Positions 1 to 10,960 of a stretch of DNA of 32,464 bases are shown one piece after another; position 1 is the first letter of the stretch, and each line of letters opens with the position of its first letter. The notes under the pieces were generated by a model, which did not search any database, was not told the origin of the DNA, and was given only the letters and a program-made list of their open reading frames with translations. A program made the translations under genes and the position numbers. The stretch is taken from positions 1-32,464 of the forward strand of contig JAWQRO010000517.1 of assembly GCA_033557835.1 (NCBI GenBank), written 5' to 3'. The DNA is from Helochares maculicollis (lineage: Eukaryota; Arthropoda; Insecta; Coleoptera; Hydrophilidae).

Positions 1-420
1 CACGGCTTCTTACTTTCTTTCGTCCTCTAAGAAGTTTATAGTAAACGGATGGTATCATGATCGGTCTCGAGATTTTGACTGTCCTCCAAGTTTTGAGTAT
101 GTAAACAAGATAGTGGTAACAGCTTGAGGTGGAAATTTGGCATTCGGCAATTATCGCTAAATCGTAGATGTCTCAAAAGTTGATAACTTTTGAGACATCT
201 AGCACAACCAGAAGTACCTGTTTACTTACACAGTTATGAAATCCTTTCAAGCCAACCATTCGTTAAATTAGAGCTGCCGAGTTGAAATTTTTTGCATGGC
301 TTAAATGTCACGGTACGACTTTTCAAAGTGAGCGAAGCACCAAAAGTGTTACTTTAAAATTTTGGAAATTTCATATCAAGTAGGCTATGGAAACAAAGTG
401 ATAAACTAAAATCGCATCTC
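1..420 (-). repeat. ACTTCCGG-family dispersed repeat, diverged inverted copy
   Basis: Recognised by segments shared with the better copies at 6219-6866 and 15765-16415: a CTTGAGGTGGA motif, GTAAAC and ACCAGAAGTACCTGTTTACTTACACAG-like blocks, and a GCACCAAAAGTG block. It runs in the - sense relative to the copies in the gene's large intron. It is heavily diverged and interrupted by a perfect hairpin at 165-201. No protein coding was seen. Confidence 0.6.
165..201. repeat. Perfect 17-bp stem / 3-base loop hairpin
   Basis: The left arm is TAGATGTCTCAAAAGTT, the loop is GAT, and the right arm is the exact complement ending in CATCTA. Sister copies of this dispersed repeat lack the right arm here, so the palindrome is private to this copy. 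Confidence 0.9.
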
Positions 421-463
421 AACATTCACTCAAGTTATGTTCTACCATCTTCAAAACGTGTAA

Positions 464-482
464 GCTGCGCCTTCGGCGCAGC
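464..482. repeat. TTC-loop hairpin core, left arm
   Basis: GCTGCGCC-TTC-GGCGCAGC, an 8-bp perfect stem with a 3-base loop, followed by GAGC-TTC-GCTC. The same core recurs in this orientation at 1606-1624, 2359-2377, 3150-3168 and 3597-3615, with a degenerate copy near 955-985. Confidence 0.95.
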
Positions 483-776
483 CGATTCGAGCTTCGCTCT
501 TCAATTAAAAGCGTCAACCTAAGTATCTAACGTCCAGAAACATTCCGTGTCAACTAACCTTTTATTTAGTGACTATTAAAGAAAGAAATCGACAATGGGA
601 TTGCTTCAATTATTAACAAATGGAGTCGTTATGGTATATAGTAAAGTTTTAGTTGACGCTTTTAAAGCAGACTGCTTCTGGATGTTAGAGGCTTAGGTCG
701 ACGCTGCATTGCAGAATTCTTCTGTATGTTAAAAGCTTAGGTTGACGTTTTTAATTGAAGAGCGAAGCTAGAATTG

Positions 777-795
777 GCTGCGCCGAAGGCGCAGC
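777..795. repeat. TTC-loop hairpin core, right arm (loop reads GAA)
   Basis: Reverse complement of the left-arm core: GCTGCGCC-GAA-GGCGCAGC, preceded by GAGCGAAGCTC. It recurs at 1260-1278, 2070-2087 and 3966-3984. At 2681-2690 it is broken: the left half runs straight into ATTGCAGATG. Confidence 0.95.
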
Positions 796-1799
796 AACAA
801 CTTATTGCAGATGTTAGCAGATAACTTTACTTTTTAGATTAATGATATTTGTATGCCGTTATTACAATGGAGTTCATGGTTCAAAACTTGTTCAGTTTGC
901 TTACACACAGACATTTTTTCCAAGATATCTTCTACGATCTACAAAATGTATAAACTGCAGCCGCGGACGGTGCGAGCTTCGCTCTTTAAATAAAAGTGTC
1001 AACTTAAGCTTCTACAATCCAAAAACATTCTGCTACTAAGAGCGTCAACTAACCTTTTATTAACTGGCCCTTCAAGAAAGTTTTAGTTGACACTCTTAAT
1101 AGCGGAACTCTTCTGGATGTTAGAAGCTTAGGTTGACGCTTTTTAGTAGTAGAATGCTTCTGAATGTTAGAAGCCTAGGTTGACACTCTTAATAACAAAA
1201 TGCTTCTGACGTTAGAAGCTTCAATTGACGCTCTTAATTGAAGAGCGAAGCTCGAATCGGCTGCGCCGAAGGCGCAGCTTACACGTTTTGCAGATTTAAG
1301 CAGATAACTTCGCTTTCTAGATTAATGATCTTTTAATGTTTTTATACGATTGGGGTTCAGGGTTTAAAAGGATAAATAAAATCAGATTGATTTTAGTAGC
1401 ATTTTGTATCTGTTTTTGAAACGACTTAAAAGTATGACCGTTAATTTTGTTTGTAATTTATTTAATTTGCGTCTTTCTGGGAACGCTGAGTGGAGGCATA
1501 CATCTGCATAAACTTCTGAAACAAGTAAGACCGCGAGAAGAACCTGTTTGCTTTCATACAGAAAATTTTTTCCAAGATATTTTTTATCATCTGCAAAACG
1601 TATAAGCTGCGCCTTCGGCGCAGCCGATTCGAGCTTCGCTCTTCAATTAAAAGCGTCAACTTAAGCTTCTAAGATCCAAAAACATTCCGCTAATAAGAGC
1701 GTCAACTTACCTTTTATTAACTGGCCCTAAAAGAATGGAATCGACAATAGCATTGCTTCACGTATTAACAAATGGATTCATTATGGTATATAGTTAAGT

Positions 1800-2045
1800 T
1801 TTAGTTGACACTTTTAATAGCGGAACTCTTCCGGATGTTAGAAGCTTAGGTTGACGCTTTTTAATAGAATAATGCTTCTGATGTAAGAAACTTAGGTTAG
1901 CGGTCTTAATAGCAAAATGCTTCTGAATGTTAGAAGTTTAGTTTGACATACTTAATAGCAGAATGCTTCTGGATGTTAGAAGCTTAGGTTAACGTTCTTA
2001 ATAACAAAATGCTTTTGGATTTTAGAAACTTAAATTGACGCTCTT
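1800..2045. repeat. 46-bp subrepeats inside foldback arm
   Basis: Direct repeats built on AATGCTTCTGGATGTTAGAA and GCTTAGGTTGACGCTCTTAA, period about 46 bases. This arm has five copies. By eye the others have about two (near 645-760), three (1080-1240), three (2515-2660), five (3350-3580) and four (3755-3950). The opposite arm usually has a single copy in inverse orientation, so the arms are unequal. Confidence 0.8.
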
Positions 2046-3274
2046 AATTGAAGAGCGATGCTCAAATCGGCTGCGCCGAAGGCGCAGAAACAATGTACTG
2101 TAGAAGTTAACAGATAACTTTGCTTTTTAGATTAATGATAGTTTTATGTCATTATTCGATTGGAGTATACGGTTCAAAACGATAAATAAAATCAAATTGA
2201 TTTGGGTAGCATTTTATGCCAGTTTTTCAAACGATTTAAAAGTGTGACCGCTAATTTTGATTGTAATTTATTTAATTTAGTCTTTTCGGGAATGTTGAGT
2301 GGAGATACACATCTGCATACACGTTTGCAGCATGTAAGACCACCGGTAAAACGTGTAAGCTGCGCCTTCGGCGCAGCCGATTCGAGCTTCGCTCTTCAAA
2401 TAAGAGCGTCAACTTAAACATCTAACATCCACAAACATTCCGCTATAAAGAGCGTCAACTAACCGTTTATCAAGTGACTCTAAAAGAAAGGAATCGACAA
2501 GAGCATTGCTTCAGGAATTAATAGGAGAATGCTTCTGAATGTAGGAAGCTTAGGTTGACACTCTGAACACCAGAATGCTTCTGGATGTTAAAAGCATAGG
2601 TTGACGATCTTAATAGCCGAATACTTCTGGATGTTATAGCTCAGGTTGACGCTCTTAATTGAAGAGCGAAACTCGAATCGGCTGCGCCGAATTGCAGATG
2701 TTAGCAGATAATTTCGCTTTTAAAATTAATGATATTTTTCTGTCAGATTGATTTGGGTAGCATTTCATATTGCTTTGAAGCGATTTAAAACTAGGACCGT
2801 TAATTTTGTTTGTAATTTATTTAATTTAGTGTTTTGGGGAATGTTGAGTGCAGGCACACATCTGCATAAATTCTAGAGCATGTAGGATAACCGGAAGAAC
2901 ATGTTTGCTTACACAGTTTTGAAATTTTATGAAAGTTATCTTCTACCATCTGCAAAACGTTTCGCCCTTCAATTAAAAGCGTCAATCTAAGCTTCTAACA
3001 TCCAGAAACATTTCATTATTAAGAGCGTCAACTAACATTTTCTTAAGTGACCCTAAAAGAAAGGAATCGACAAGAACATTGTTTCACGTATTATCATAAG
3101 AATAAATTCATTCATTGAAGTTATCTTTTACCATCTGCAAAACGCACAAGCTGCGCCTTCGGCGCAGCCGGTTCGAGCTTCGCTCTTCAGTTAAAAGCGT
3201 CAACCTAAGCTTTTAACATCCAAATACATTCCGCTATTAAGAGCGTCAACTAACATTTTATTAAATTACCCTTT

Positions 3275-3298
3275 ATGTATTTCATTTATGAAATACAT
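3275..3298. repeat. 24-base perfect palindrome
   Basis: ATGTATTTCAT, loop TT, ATGAAATACAT: an 11-bp perfect stem. It sits between a left foldback arm and its subrepeats and is absent at the same place in the other units. Confidence 0.85.
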
Positions 3299-4190
3299 TA
3301 GTCTAGCTTCACGTATTAACACATGGAGCTATTATGGTGTATAGTAAAAAGTTTTAGTTGAAGCTCTTAGTAGTGGAATGCTTCTGGATGATGAAAGCAT
3401 AGTTTGACATTCTTAATAGTGGAACGCTTCTGGATGTTAGAAGCTTAGGTTGACGCTCTTAACACCAGAATGCTTCTGGATGTTAGAAACTTAGGTTGGC
3501 GCTCTTAATAGCAGAATCATTCTGGATGTTTGACGCTCATCTTGACGCTCTTAGCACCAGAATGCTTCTGGATGTTACGATCTACAAAACGTATAAGCTG
3601 CGCCTTCGGCGCAGCCGATTCGAGCTTTGCTCTTCAATTAAAAGCGTCAACTTAAGCTTCTAAGATCCAAAAACATTCCGCTACTAAGAGCGTCAACTAA
3701 TCTTTTATTAACTGTCCCTAAAAGAATGGAATCGACAATAGTTTTGCTTCATGAATTAATAGAAGAATGCTTCTGAATGTAGGAAGCTTAGGTTGACGTT
3801 CTTAATAGCAAAATGCTTCTAGATGTTAGAAGCTTAGGTTGACGGTCATAATAGATGAACGCTTCTGGATGTTAGAAGCTGAGATTGACGCATTTTATAG
3901 CAGAATGCTTCTGGATATTATAAGCTTAGGTTGACGCTCTTAATTGAAGAGCGAAGCTCGAAGCGGCTGCGCCGAAGGCGCAGCTACATCGTTTTGCAGG
4001 TGATACCCGATAACTTCGCTTTCGAGATTAATGATAATTTTATCTCGATATTCGATTGGTTTAAAAACTATAAATCAAATTGATATAACATTTTGAATCT
4101 TTTTAAAACGAATTTAAAGTACGCCCGTTAATTTTGCTTGGAATCTATTTAATTTTCGACTTTTTGGGAAGGTTGAGTGGAGACGCTCCA

Positions 4191-5409
4191 TATTTGTATT
4201 GATGCATTTGCGTAGCTGTTTTCTAGAAAGGAACGGATTTCACTCCTGTTTTTTCAATTTTTTCCTATATTTGAATCAACTTTGTATTTGTCGGGATAGT
4301 TTTTTTTTGTAGGCTCTCTAGATATTTGAATCAGAGATTCAGCCATCGGTGTTTGAAAACCAATTTGCTACTATTTCAATATTGGCTGCGTGTATTAACA
4401 GAAGCTCTGGAATGGACAATTTTTTTTATCAGTCTACTGTTTTCTTTGTGAAGAATAATTTTGTGCGAATGTCCTTGAACGGGCTTAATAATTCCCCAGT
4501 TTAGCCTGGAAAATATGTGACATGATTTCATTTTTGTTTTTGTTTGTCGTATGAAATTATTGATTGTTCAGTACTGGGAAAGCTAATGACTGGATATATT
4601 TTTTTATTATTTTGTTTCTAAGTTTTCTCATGGGTCCCTTAGTTAATTGGCTAATTCAAGCTATTGGCCGATTGGTAGACGATTTTACCAGGGTTTGGTG
4701 GCTTAATTATCTCGGATACTTCCCAACATGATGGTCCATCTTCTGATTGACATTTTTTGTATCTTCTTTAACAACTTCTCAATTGATATTATTCGATGAA
4801 ATTTTTTTTCATATCGGGCTTCCTAATTTTTTGCAACATTTTTCTTTACTTAACAGAAAGTTTTCTTGTTGGTGATACAATCGTAGATCGTTCTGTATTA
4901 TAGGATTTTGTAGGGTTATTGTTTTTATAGCTTCGAGATTGATGCATTCTAACTTATAAATATTTTATCTATTTTGAAATATTGGCGCAATTTGGGACTG
5001 GCTTTTACAAATTGCCTCCGTTTTTCAAACTACGCTATAAACTACATATACTAAGAAACTCACTAAGTATACAATAAAGTCACCCAACCACGTGAACGAT
5101 ATGCTAGGTCAATATAACCCAAAAAATATGGATTTTTCCTTTCACTGATAAATATTCGTTTTTAATAAACAAAACAATAATCAATCAGGTTCACGGGTTT
5201 TTAGGTTACAGAGTAATTACGTTTCAATATACACATAATAGAGCTCAAAGAGTTTTTGCCTTCTCCCAGAACACAGCCTGTGTGTGATAATGAAGTGAGC
5301 AGCGGCTTCGGCAGCGGCTTCAACCTAGTCAAGCCGATAATTTACATAAAGTAAAAATAGCAATTCCATTCATGTTGGCGTAATTAAAAATATATTTACG
5401 ATAGACAGT
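4191..5409. other. Non-coding AT-rich stretch
   Basis: No open frame of note, no recognised repeat, no RNA gene. T-rich runs are frequent. Probably intronic or upstream DNA. Confidence 0.6.
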
Positions 5410-5760
5410 TATAGTTTTAATACTGCAAGGTCAAGGTATCCCAACCATAGGCGAAACCGTTCAAAACATGTATGAGGCGGGCAAAGCCAACATTTTGGCG
5501 GTTTGTTCATTGAACTCTCGCTTCGGCCGTACCAAACGCTGCATCACCAACGCAATGCCCAAAGTAACAGCCAAAGCAACGCCGAACATTCAGCTGCGTC
5601 TAAGACTTTGGCCGGAGGATATTAACATAGGCCACGGCTCCGCTAAATTCTGGCCGAAGCAGCACAGTCCGCATTGGCCAAATGGTTCTTTAGTTTGGCG
5701 TATTACATAACGACCCAACTGGGATTAAAACGTAGCGTAGCAGCGAAACATTATAGGTCA
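5410..5760. pseudogene. GC-richer, coding-like island of unknown origin
   Basis: A clear rise in GC against the flanks. On the + strand the frame running from about 5425 through the ATG at 5468 to the TAA at 5708-5710 is open and includes IGETVQNMYEAGKANILAV. On the - strand, 5592 to 5467 reads as a short peptide with a hydrophobic stretch (VALAVTLGIALVMQ) followed by basic residues, with stops before and after it. Neither reading matches a protein I recognise. Interrupted frames on the - strand would suit a decayed processed copy; the + frame could be chance. It could also simply be a CpG-containing regulatory element. Confidence 0.25.
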
Positions 5761-5869
5761 TTGAATTTTGCAAGTTTTGTTGTTGGTTTGATTCTGAGAG
5801 CCTGGTCGCCAAAACGTGATATTTCCTTTCATAAGCTTCGCCGCGTTGATTGTCATGTTTCGAAATAGA

Positions 5870-6218
5870 GAACGTTGTGCTTCATTTCTGACTGACTGAC
5901 TAAACGCTCGCTTATTCATCCCATGTGAATTTGGTTTGTATTCCGCAAGCTGGGCGCTGCTGTTTACAATAAATACGTACGTTCTCGGTAAAAGATATGT
6001 ATACGGAGATAGCTGGCTATCTTAGTATCGTTTTTTTCGGTGTTAATTACAGATGGTATCGTTAATGTACGTAATTATAGTCTAAACAAGGAAGCTGTGG
6101 GTAAAGCGTGTGTAAACGTGGTTCTATTAAATAGCGCTTAGACGATGCATTTTTGTTGAATTAGAATCCATATTTTCATATTTCTGTTCGTTGCGTCATT
6201 TTAAAACACCTCCGCCAT
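5870..6218. other. Non-coding stretch
   Basis: No gene, repeat or RNA recognised. TGACTGACTGAC near 5890 is the only short direct repeat. Confidence 0.5.
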
Positions 6219-6866
6219 GCTGGTGCCAGAATTAAGATTGTTTCCTCAATCGAGTTGCGTCTCGTCGTTTGATAATTTAACAATAACATTCGTCAAGTTT
6301 CGGTGAAGCCAATAACGGGAAAGAATTCGGATCGTGAAAAAATTCGATTCCGAAATTTTGACGAATCTATGTTTTTAATGCGTCCATTTTGGTCATCTTG
6401 TCTGTGGATGTCTGTGTATAGTAGACACGATAGCGGTCAGACCGTCTGAGCTGGCGCGATGAGATTTGGCATGCTGCTATTATCACAAACTTGTAGATCT
6501 GTAGCAGCTTTTGAGGCGTGTAGGACTACCGGAAGTACCCGTTAACCTACACAGTTTTGACATTTTTTCAAGTAAAGTAGTCTTTAAAACTAAGCTATCG
6601 AATTGAAATTACGTGCACATCTGAAATATCACAAAAAAACTGACAGATACAAATTTTCAACGCGATCGGTGCACCGGAAGTGCTATTTTTTACATTTTGA
6701 AAATTCCAATTTTGCCAGGCCTTGGAGTAAACAATTGTACAAAATTGTTACAAAAGTGGTAAAGATGGAAAATATAGCAGTGACAAGTAGTTCCGTGCAA
6801 ATTTGAAAACCGGAAGTGGGACTTGACCGGCATAAATTTGATTTTTTTCGTTATAAAGTAGGATTA
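6219..6866 (-). repeat. ACTTCCGG-family dispersed repeat, near-complete inverted copy
   Basis: The reverse complement of this interval aligns by eye along its whole length with 15765-16415. The TCGTGTCTACTATACACAGA and ACATAGATTCGTCAAAATTT blocks are almost identical, as are CCGAATTCTTTCCC and the GACGAGAC..CAACT..ATTGA..AAACAATCTTA end. No transposase is encoded and terminal inverted repeats are not obvious, so the class is unresolved. Confidence 0.85.
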
Positions 6867-7516
6867 AAAATATTCTGGTAATATTTGTACTGCAAATTGA
6901 ATATTCCATATTAATGTATTGAATATATGCATTGAAGCGTATGAAAATTGTGAGAATAGAAACCTTTGCTTTTATTTTTGCGTCCCATATACTTGTTAGT
7001 TTTGTTATTATTAATCGCTTGATAGGTTTGTGATTGTAAATTTATTCAAGATACTGACTAGGCCCAAATCTTGCAACAAAAACAAAGTCAAGGACGATTT
7101 GATCTAAATGGCAGCTCTAAATCGGCCTCAGGTACAAATTGTTTCCCCTTTTATGAACATACCGGAAATCGAAAAGAACGAATTTTGAACGCAGCACTGT
7201 CATTATGAGCCTACCGCTGCTTCTATGCATTATGCCCCATTCAACGATATTAGGAGTGATATCAATCACGTTTTACCCCATCAAGGAATAACCGAGCTCC
7301 ATTTCCGGAAAATTGAATTTTGTTGTTATGATTTATGTGCCCGTTCGACGCCGTTTTTTTACATTATACATTAAATAAATCAGGAGGAAACGAAAGTGAC
7401 TAAATTGAAACGATACGTCTCTCGCTCAATCAGTGGCAGCTGTTTCGGGCAGCGTTTCAATCAAAAATGATTTTCCGAGCCAATTCTGGAGTTGTCGGGG
7501 GAGCTCGCCCCAGAAA
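6867..7516. other. Non-coding stretch
   Basis: AT-rich DNA with no supported gene or repeat up to the 32-bp array. GC rises from about 7420 onward. Confidence 0.5.
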
Positions 7517-7709
7517 CTCGTTGGCTTATCCTCTTCGCCTAGTCCTAGAAACACGTCGGCTCTTCTTCGCCCAATCCCAGAAACTCGCAGGATTCTCTTC
7601 GCCCCATCCCATAAACTCGTAGGCCTCTCTTCGCCCCATCCCAGAATCTCGCAGGCTTCTCTTCGCCCCATCCTAGAAACTCGCAGGCTTCACTTCGCCT
7701 AATCCCAGA
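7517..7709. repeat. 32-bp minisatellite, six copies
   Basis: Units start at 7517 (35 bases, with a 3-base insertion), 7552, 7584, 7616, 7648 and 7680. The consensus core is CTTCGCCCCATCCCAGAAAC followed by TCGCAGGCT. C-rich on the + strand. Both strands are open across it because the unit lacks stops, so the short frames here are not taken as genes. Confidence 0.9.
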
Positions 7710-9775
7710 TCGAGCATGCATCTTTTACATGCCCATTTGTTTCAATTGTCCTCCAACATAACGAAACACTTCAGGAGGTTTCGACGGTTTTTGTCGGCAT
7801 TTTAAGAACGCGTGTATTTCAACAACAATATAATATGAGTCAGTCCCTTTCTATTTGGATTTTGCATTATTAATTATCATCTAAAGTGACTTAATTATTT
7901 CCTTAATTTTTAAAATCCTGTTTTCCTTCAGATAAATCCAGGCATTTATTCCAATTGATGGGCTTAAATGTTTGTTCTTAGTAAGTGTAAACACAGGATG
8001 GAACGATTATTTGTTGGGTTAAAGATTGAACGCTGTTTGCAGTCAATATTTCCATAGATTTGGCGTTTGATAACGGCACAAAAATTATTCAGGCTTGATG
8101 ACTTCTGTCTTTTGCCGTATTGGGGTTAGTCATGGCACAAATAAAATAAAGTGACTACACTTTTTTGCGGATATTGAATCATTTGAAGCATAAACAGGTG
8201 TTTTCTGCGGATGCCGATGTCGATGTTACTCATAAAAGCTTTTATTCGTAGTAATGTTAAGCACTTCAAGTTTGTTAAACACAATTAGTTGAGTGGAATT
8301 TCGTATAACACAGTGACTTAAACGATAATTATTTGCCTGGCTATTCAAGTACGCAGCTCCGGAGCATCGCGCTAATTCGAAATATGTCCCATTTCGTACC
8401 ATGCTAGAGCCTGCATTTAAATTCTATCTCTGAATACAAACCGACTTTCCGCTCTCAAACGCCAATATTCCACTCCAAACCCATCATATTACCTTTAGGA
8501 GAGCTTCTTTCATATCACCGCAACTCCATTATGAATACATAAGGACACACACCTGCATAGAACAACCGAGTAAGGCTTAGCTTGGCTCTTGGAAGGAGTT
8601 AGACACGGAAATACATTGAATATTCCACACCCATTACCCAGCATGGTTCTGTGCAGGTTATTATATACTTGAATAATTTCGCAGGTATTATTAGAAAAGA
8701 GAAACACTCAAATGCTCTCTCGAGTTAAAATTAAACAACACCGAGCGAGTTGGTGTAAAAAAGCAGCAAAAGTGCTCTTAGTCACCATCAAAGTTCAAAA
8801 AGATTGTTGGAATCACCTAGAAAGTAGAAACAAGAGCGAATTCCACCCATTAAGTGCACCTATTGGAGACACGAGGTCCTTTTAAAATTCTCGTCGTGCG
8901 TACAACTTGTAAAATTCTCGAGCGTAAAAAGTTGACCTGCCCTAATCTGGGTCGCTTTAGCATTCCACGTTTTGAGGTTGGAATTTTTCGTTTCATTTTT
9001 CAATACGTGGTCTATGAATGGCCGGTCAGGGGACGTGTCTAGCGTGTGGTGCGTCGGGACACGCGTAAGGCGACTGCCTATCGGTATTCTTATCGGTCTA
9101 TTAAACCAACGACAAATTCGGAACCGTATCAACTATGTTTACAAATCTAAAATAGGAGACATGAATATCTGGACGATTTATACAAATAAATCGTGGCACG
9201 GCCCGGTCCCCCCGATCGAGATAAATCACGCAGTCGAGAGATAATTCGAATCATTATTGCTATGAAATTGAAAATCTCGAGTGGCAAAACCGATCTGGGT
9301 TAGAAAATGACCACGTCCAAAAACCATCCGCCGGAAAGAAAACAAAAGAGTGATTGCAAAAATCCAATGACAAATTTTACTTCCTCATTTAGCGCTGTTA
9401 TCTTATCTTTTTTATGTGCATTACGTTCTTTACAATTTTTCCTGTTCATTTAGTTTATATGTAAAGTTTGAATCCCCGTTATCGCTTCAGATAGAACAAA
9501 TCGTACCAGACGAGCCCTTGTTAGTACCAGCCAGCGACAATTAGTTCGAAAATAGCGCTCATTAGGTTGGGTAATAGTGAAAAATTTTCCGCTTAGCTCT
9601 AAGTGTTGTGCAATTATTGCATTTAAACGGCTTGTAAACGTTTTAACAGGCACCAAATTTCTTCTGTAAGTAGACTGTTTACGCTACATCATAATTTCTA
9701 TAATTTAAAACCTCATGAATATGCAATTTTCTACTGGAGCGTACTGAATTAATTCCTTGGGCCTCACGACTTCTT
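7710..9775. other. Non-coding stretch with overlapping short open frames
   Basis: No recognisable protein. The frames at 8854-9244 on both strands overlap each other and lack family features. No tRNA-like A/B box pair was found. Confidence 0.5.
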
Positions 9776-10190
9776 GAGGCTTCTCCAGCCTACCGATGCT
9801 TCCCAAACTTCCTTACTCTTTCCCAGTCTCCTTACTCGTCTCCAGACTCTTTCCCAGCGTCCTGACTCGTCTCCAGCCTCCTGACTCATCTTCAGCCTCT
9901 GGAATCGTCTCCTGCCTTTGGACTCGTCTCCTACCTTTGGACTCGTCTCCAGCCTCTGGACTCGTCTCCAGCCTATGGACTCGTCTCCAGTCTCTGGACT
10001 CGTCTCCAGCCTCCTGGCTCCTCTCCAGCCTCCTGAGACTGCCCCAACAGCTTGAGGCTTTCTTAGCCCCCTGAGGATTTCTTATCCTCCTAAGTCTTTC
10101 ATAGTCTCGCAGCCTTGTGGAGATTTTTCAACTTCCTGAAGCGTCCTTAACTTCTTGAGGATCTCCCTAATCTGCCTTAACATCTCCAAT
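9776..10190. repeat. 19-bp C/T-rich minisatellite with diverged flanks
   Basis: The core runs about 9820-10040 with unit GACTCGTCTCCAGCCTCTG. Successive GACTCG positions at 9921, 9940, 9959 and 9978 give an exact 19-base period. The flanks are looser CTT/CCT-rich versions (CTTGAGG, CCTGAGG). The + strand frame of 92 residues here is a product of the stop-free unit. Confidence 0.85.
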
Positions 10191-10659
10191 ATCAGCTTGC
10201 AAAACTTCTCTCCTGCATAGATCGGGGCTTCCCGAAAACGTTAAAGTAGCAAAGTCCGAGCAGCGCTCGGCGGTATTTGTTGATTCATCAGTTCTTCGTA
10301 TCGCGGCTCCCAATTTGAGCAAAGTCTACTAAAGTTAAAGCGATTACTCAGATGCTAATGTATGCGCATTTTTCAGAAGCGATTTGTCACTTTTACGGTA
10401 CAGCAGCACCGGCTGTTGTACACATACGCAGCCCCGAAGGCAGAGGCCCAAACGCATCGACCGTTTTAGTCGAAACCCCGGTTAGGCGGTCCCCTGCATT
10501 ATTTAGTTCAGTTAGTACCTGGGTATCGCCGTAAGTACCTACGTTAAAACCGCCGAGCCTAGCGAACAACCGAACAACACGAGTTCCTCTTTCCCCCCTA
10601 CTCAAAACTTATTTCCCTTTCAGCCGCGTTCAGCATATTTCGTTCGAAAGAATCAAGTC
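10191..10659. other. GC-richer non-coding stretch upstream of candidate exon
   Basis: Moderately GC-rich, with a second GTAAGT at 10531 and a TTCAGTT at 10507-10513. Frames on the two strands overlap (10352-10534 +, 10393-10605 -) and match nothing I know. It may be promoter-proximal DNA. Confidence 0.35.
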
Positions 10660-10871
10660 AGTAGTAGATTATTTTTGATTCGCGGCGCTCTTGGATCATT
10701 GTTGTCGCCGAGCTGTGCGTTGTTAGTGTTTTTGTTTTATTCAATTGATCGCGACGCCTATTGGACGGTTAACCACCAGGAACGGTCATATTGGTCGACT
10801 TCATTTGTTTAGTGCTGTGCGGCTCTTGTTTTACAGTGATTTACCGCAATTGGATCTTTTGTCGTGAGCAG
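10660..10871 (+). promoter_or_regulatory. Candidate 5' non-coding first exon and promoter
   Basis: A GC-richer stretch in AT-rich surroundings. An arthropod initiator-like TCAGT sits at 10658-10662, with CATATTT about 25 bases upstream as a weak TATA-like element. About 210 bases downstream a plausible donor occurs, GAGCAG/GTAACT, at 10871/10872. The interval has no long frame, as expected of a 5' UTR. It lies 4 kb upstream of the start-codon exon, whose acceptor shows that at least one upstream exon exists. The assignment to Akap200 comes from position only. The donor is not the strongest form and no downstream promoter element was clear. Confidence 0.25.
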
Positions 10872-10960
10872 GTAACTAGATTTGTATCAAGATACACCTC
10901 TTTGGCTTGCTACTACTTGCTACGACCGCAAAACTAATTGTACTTACACTACTCACCGAC

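Larger units (their letters stand above)
430..4190. repeat. Tandem array of foldback elements (TTC-hairpin family)
   Basis: Alternating blocks. F blocks are foldback elements whose two arms are inverted copies of one another. L blocks of roughly 270-330 bases separate them; each starts ACGTTTTGCAGATG, ends CATCTGCAAAACGT, and includes a piece resembling the ACTTCCGG dispersed repeat (GTAAGACCACCGGAAGAAC-like). Each F arm carries an outer 8-bp stem with TTC loop, then GAGC-TTC-GCTC, then GCGTCAAC, then 46-bp subrepeats. F units are roughly at 464-795, 950-1278, 1606-2087, 2359-2690, about 2955-3100 (truncated), 3150-3580 (lacking the right arm) and 3597-3984. The array looks like an element inserted in another repeat and then amplified together with it. 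No transposase frame is present. Confidence 0.85.

Noticed and set aside
8854..9244. Three overlapping 62-90-codon frames on both strands
   Set aside because: Mutual overlap and lack of any domain, signal peptide or splice context; expected by chance in a GC-richer patch.
9466..9485. tRNA B-box-like GTTTGAATCCC
   Set aside because: No A box or acceptor stem at the right distance, and no cloverleaf could be drawn.
10393..10605. - strand 70-codon frame with balanced composition
   Set aside because: It overlaps an equally open + frame in a GC-richer patch, resembles no protein I know, and lies next to the candidate promoter.
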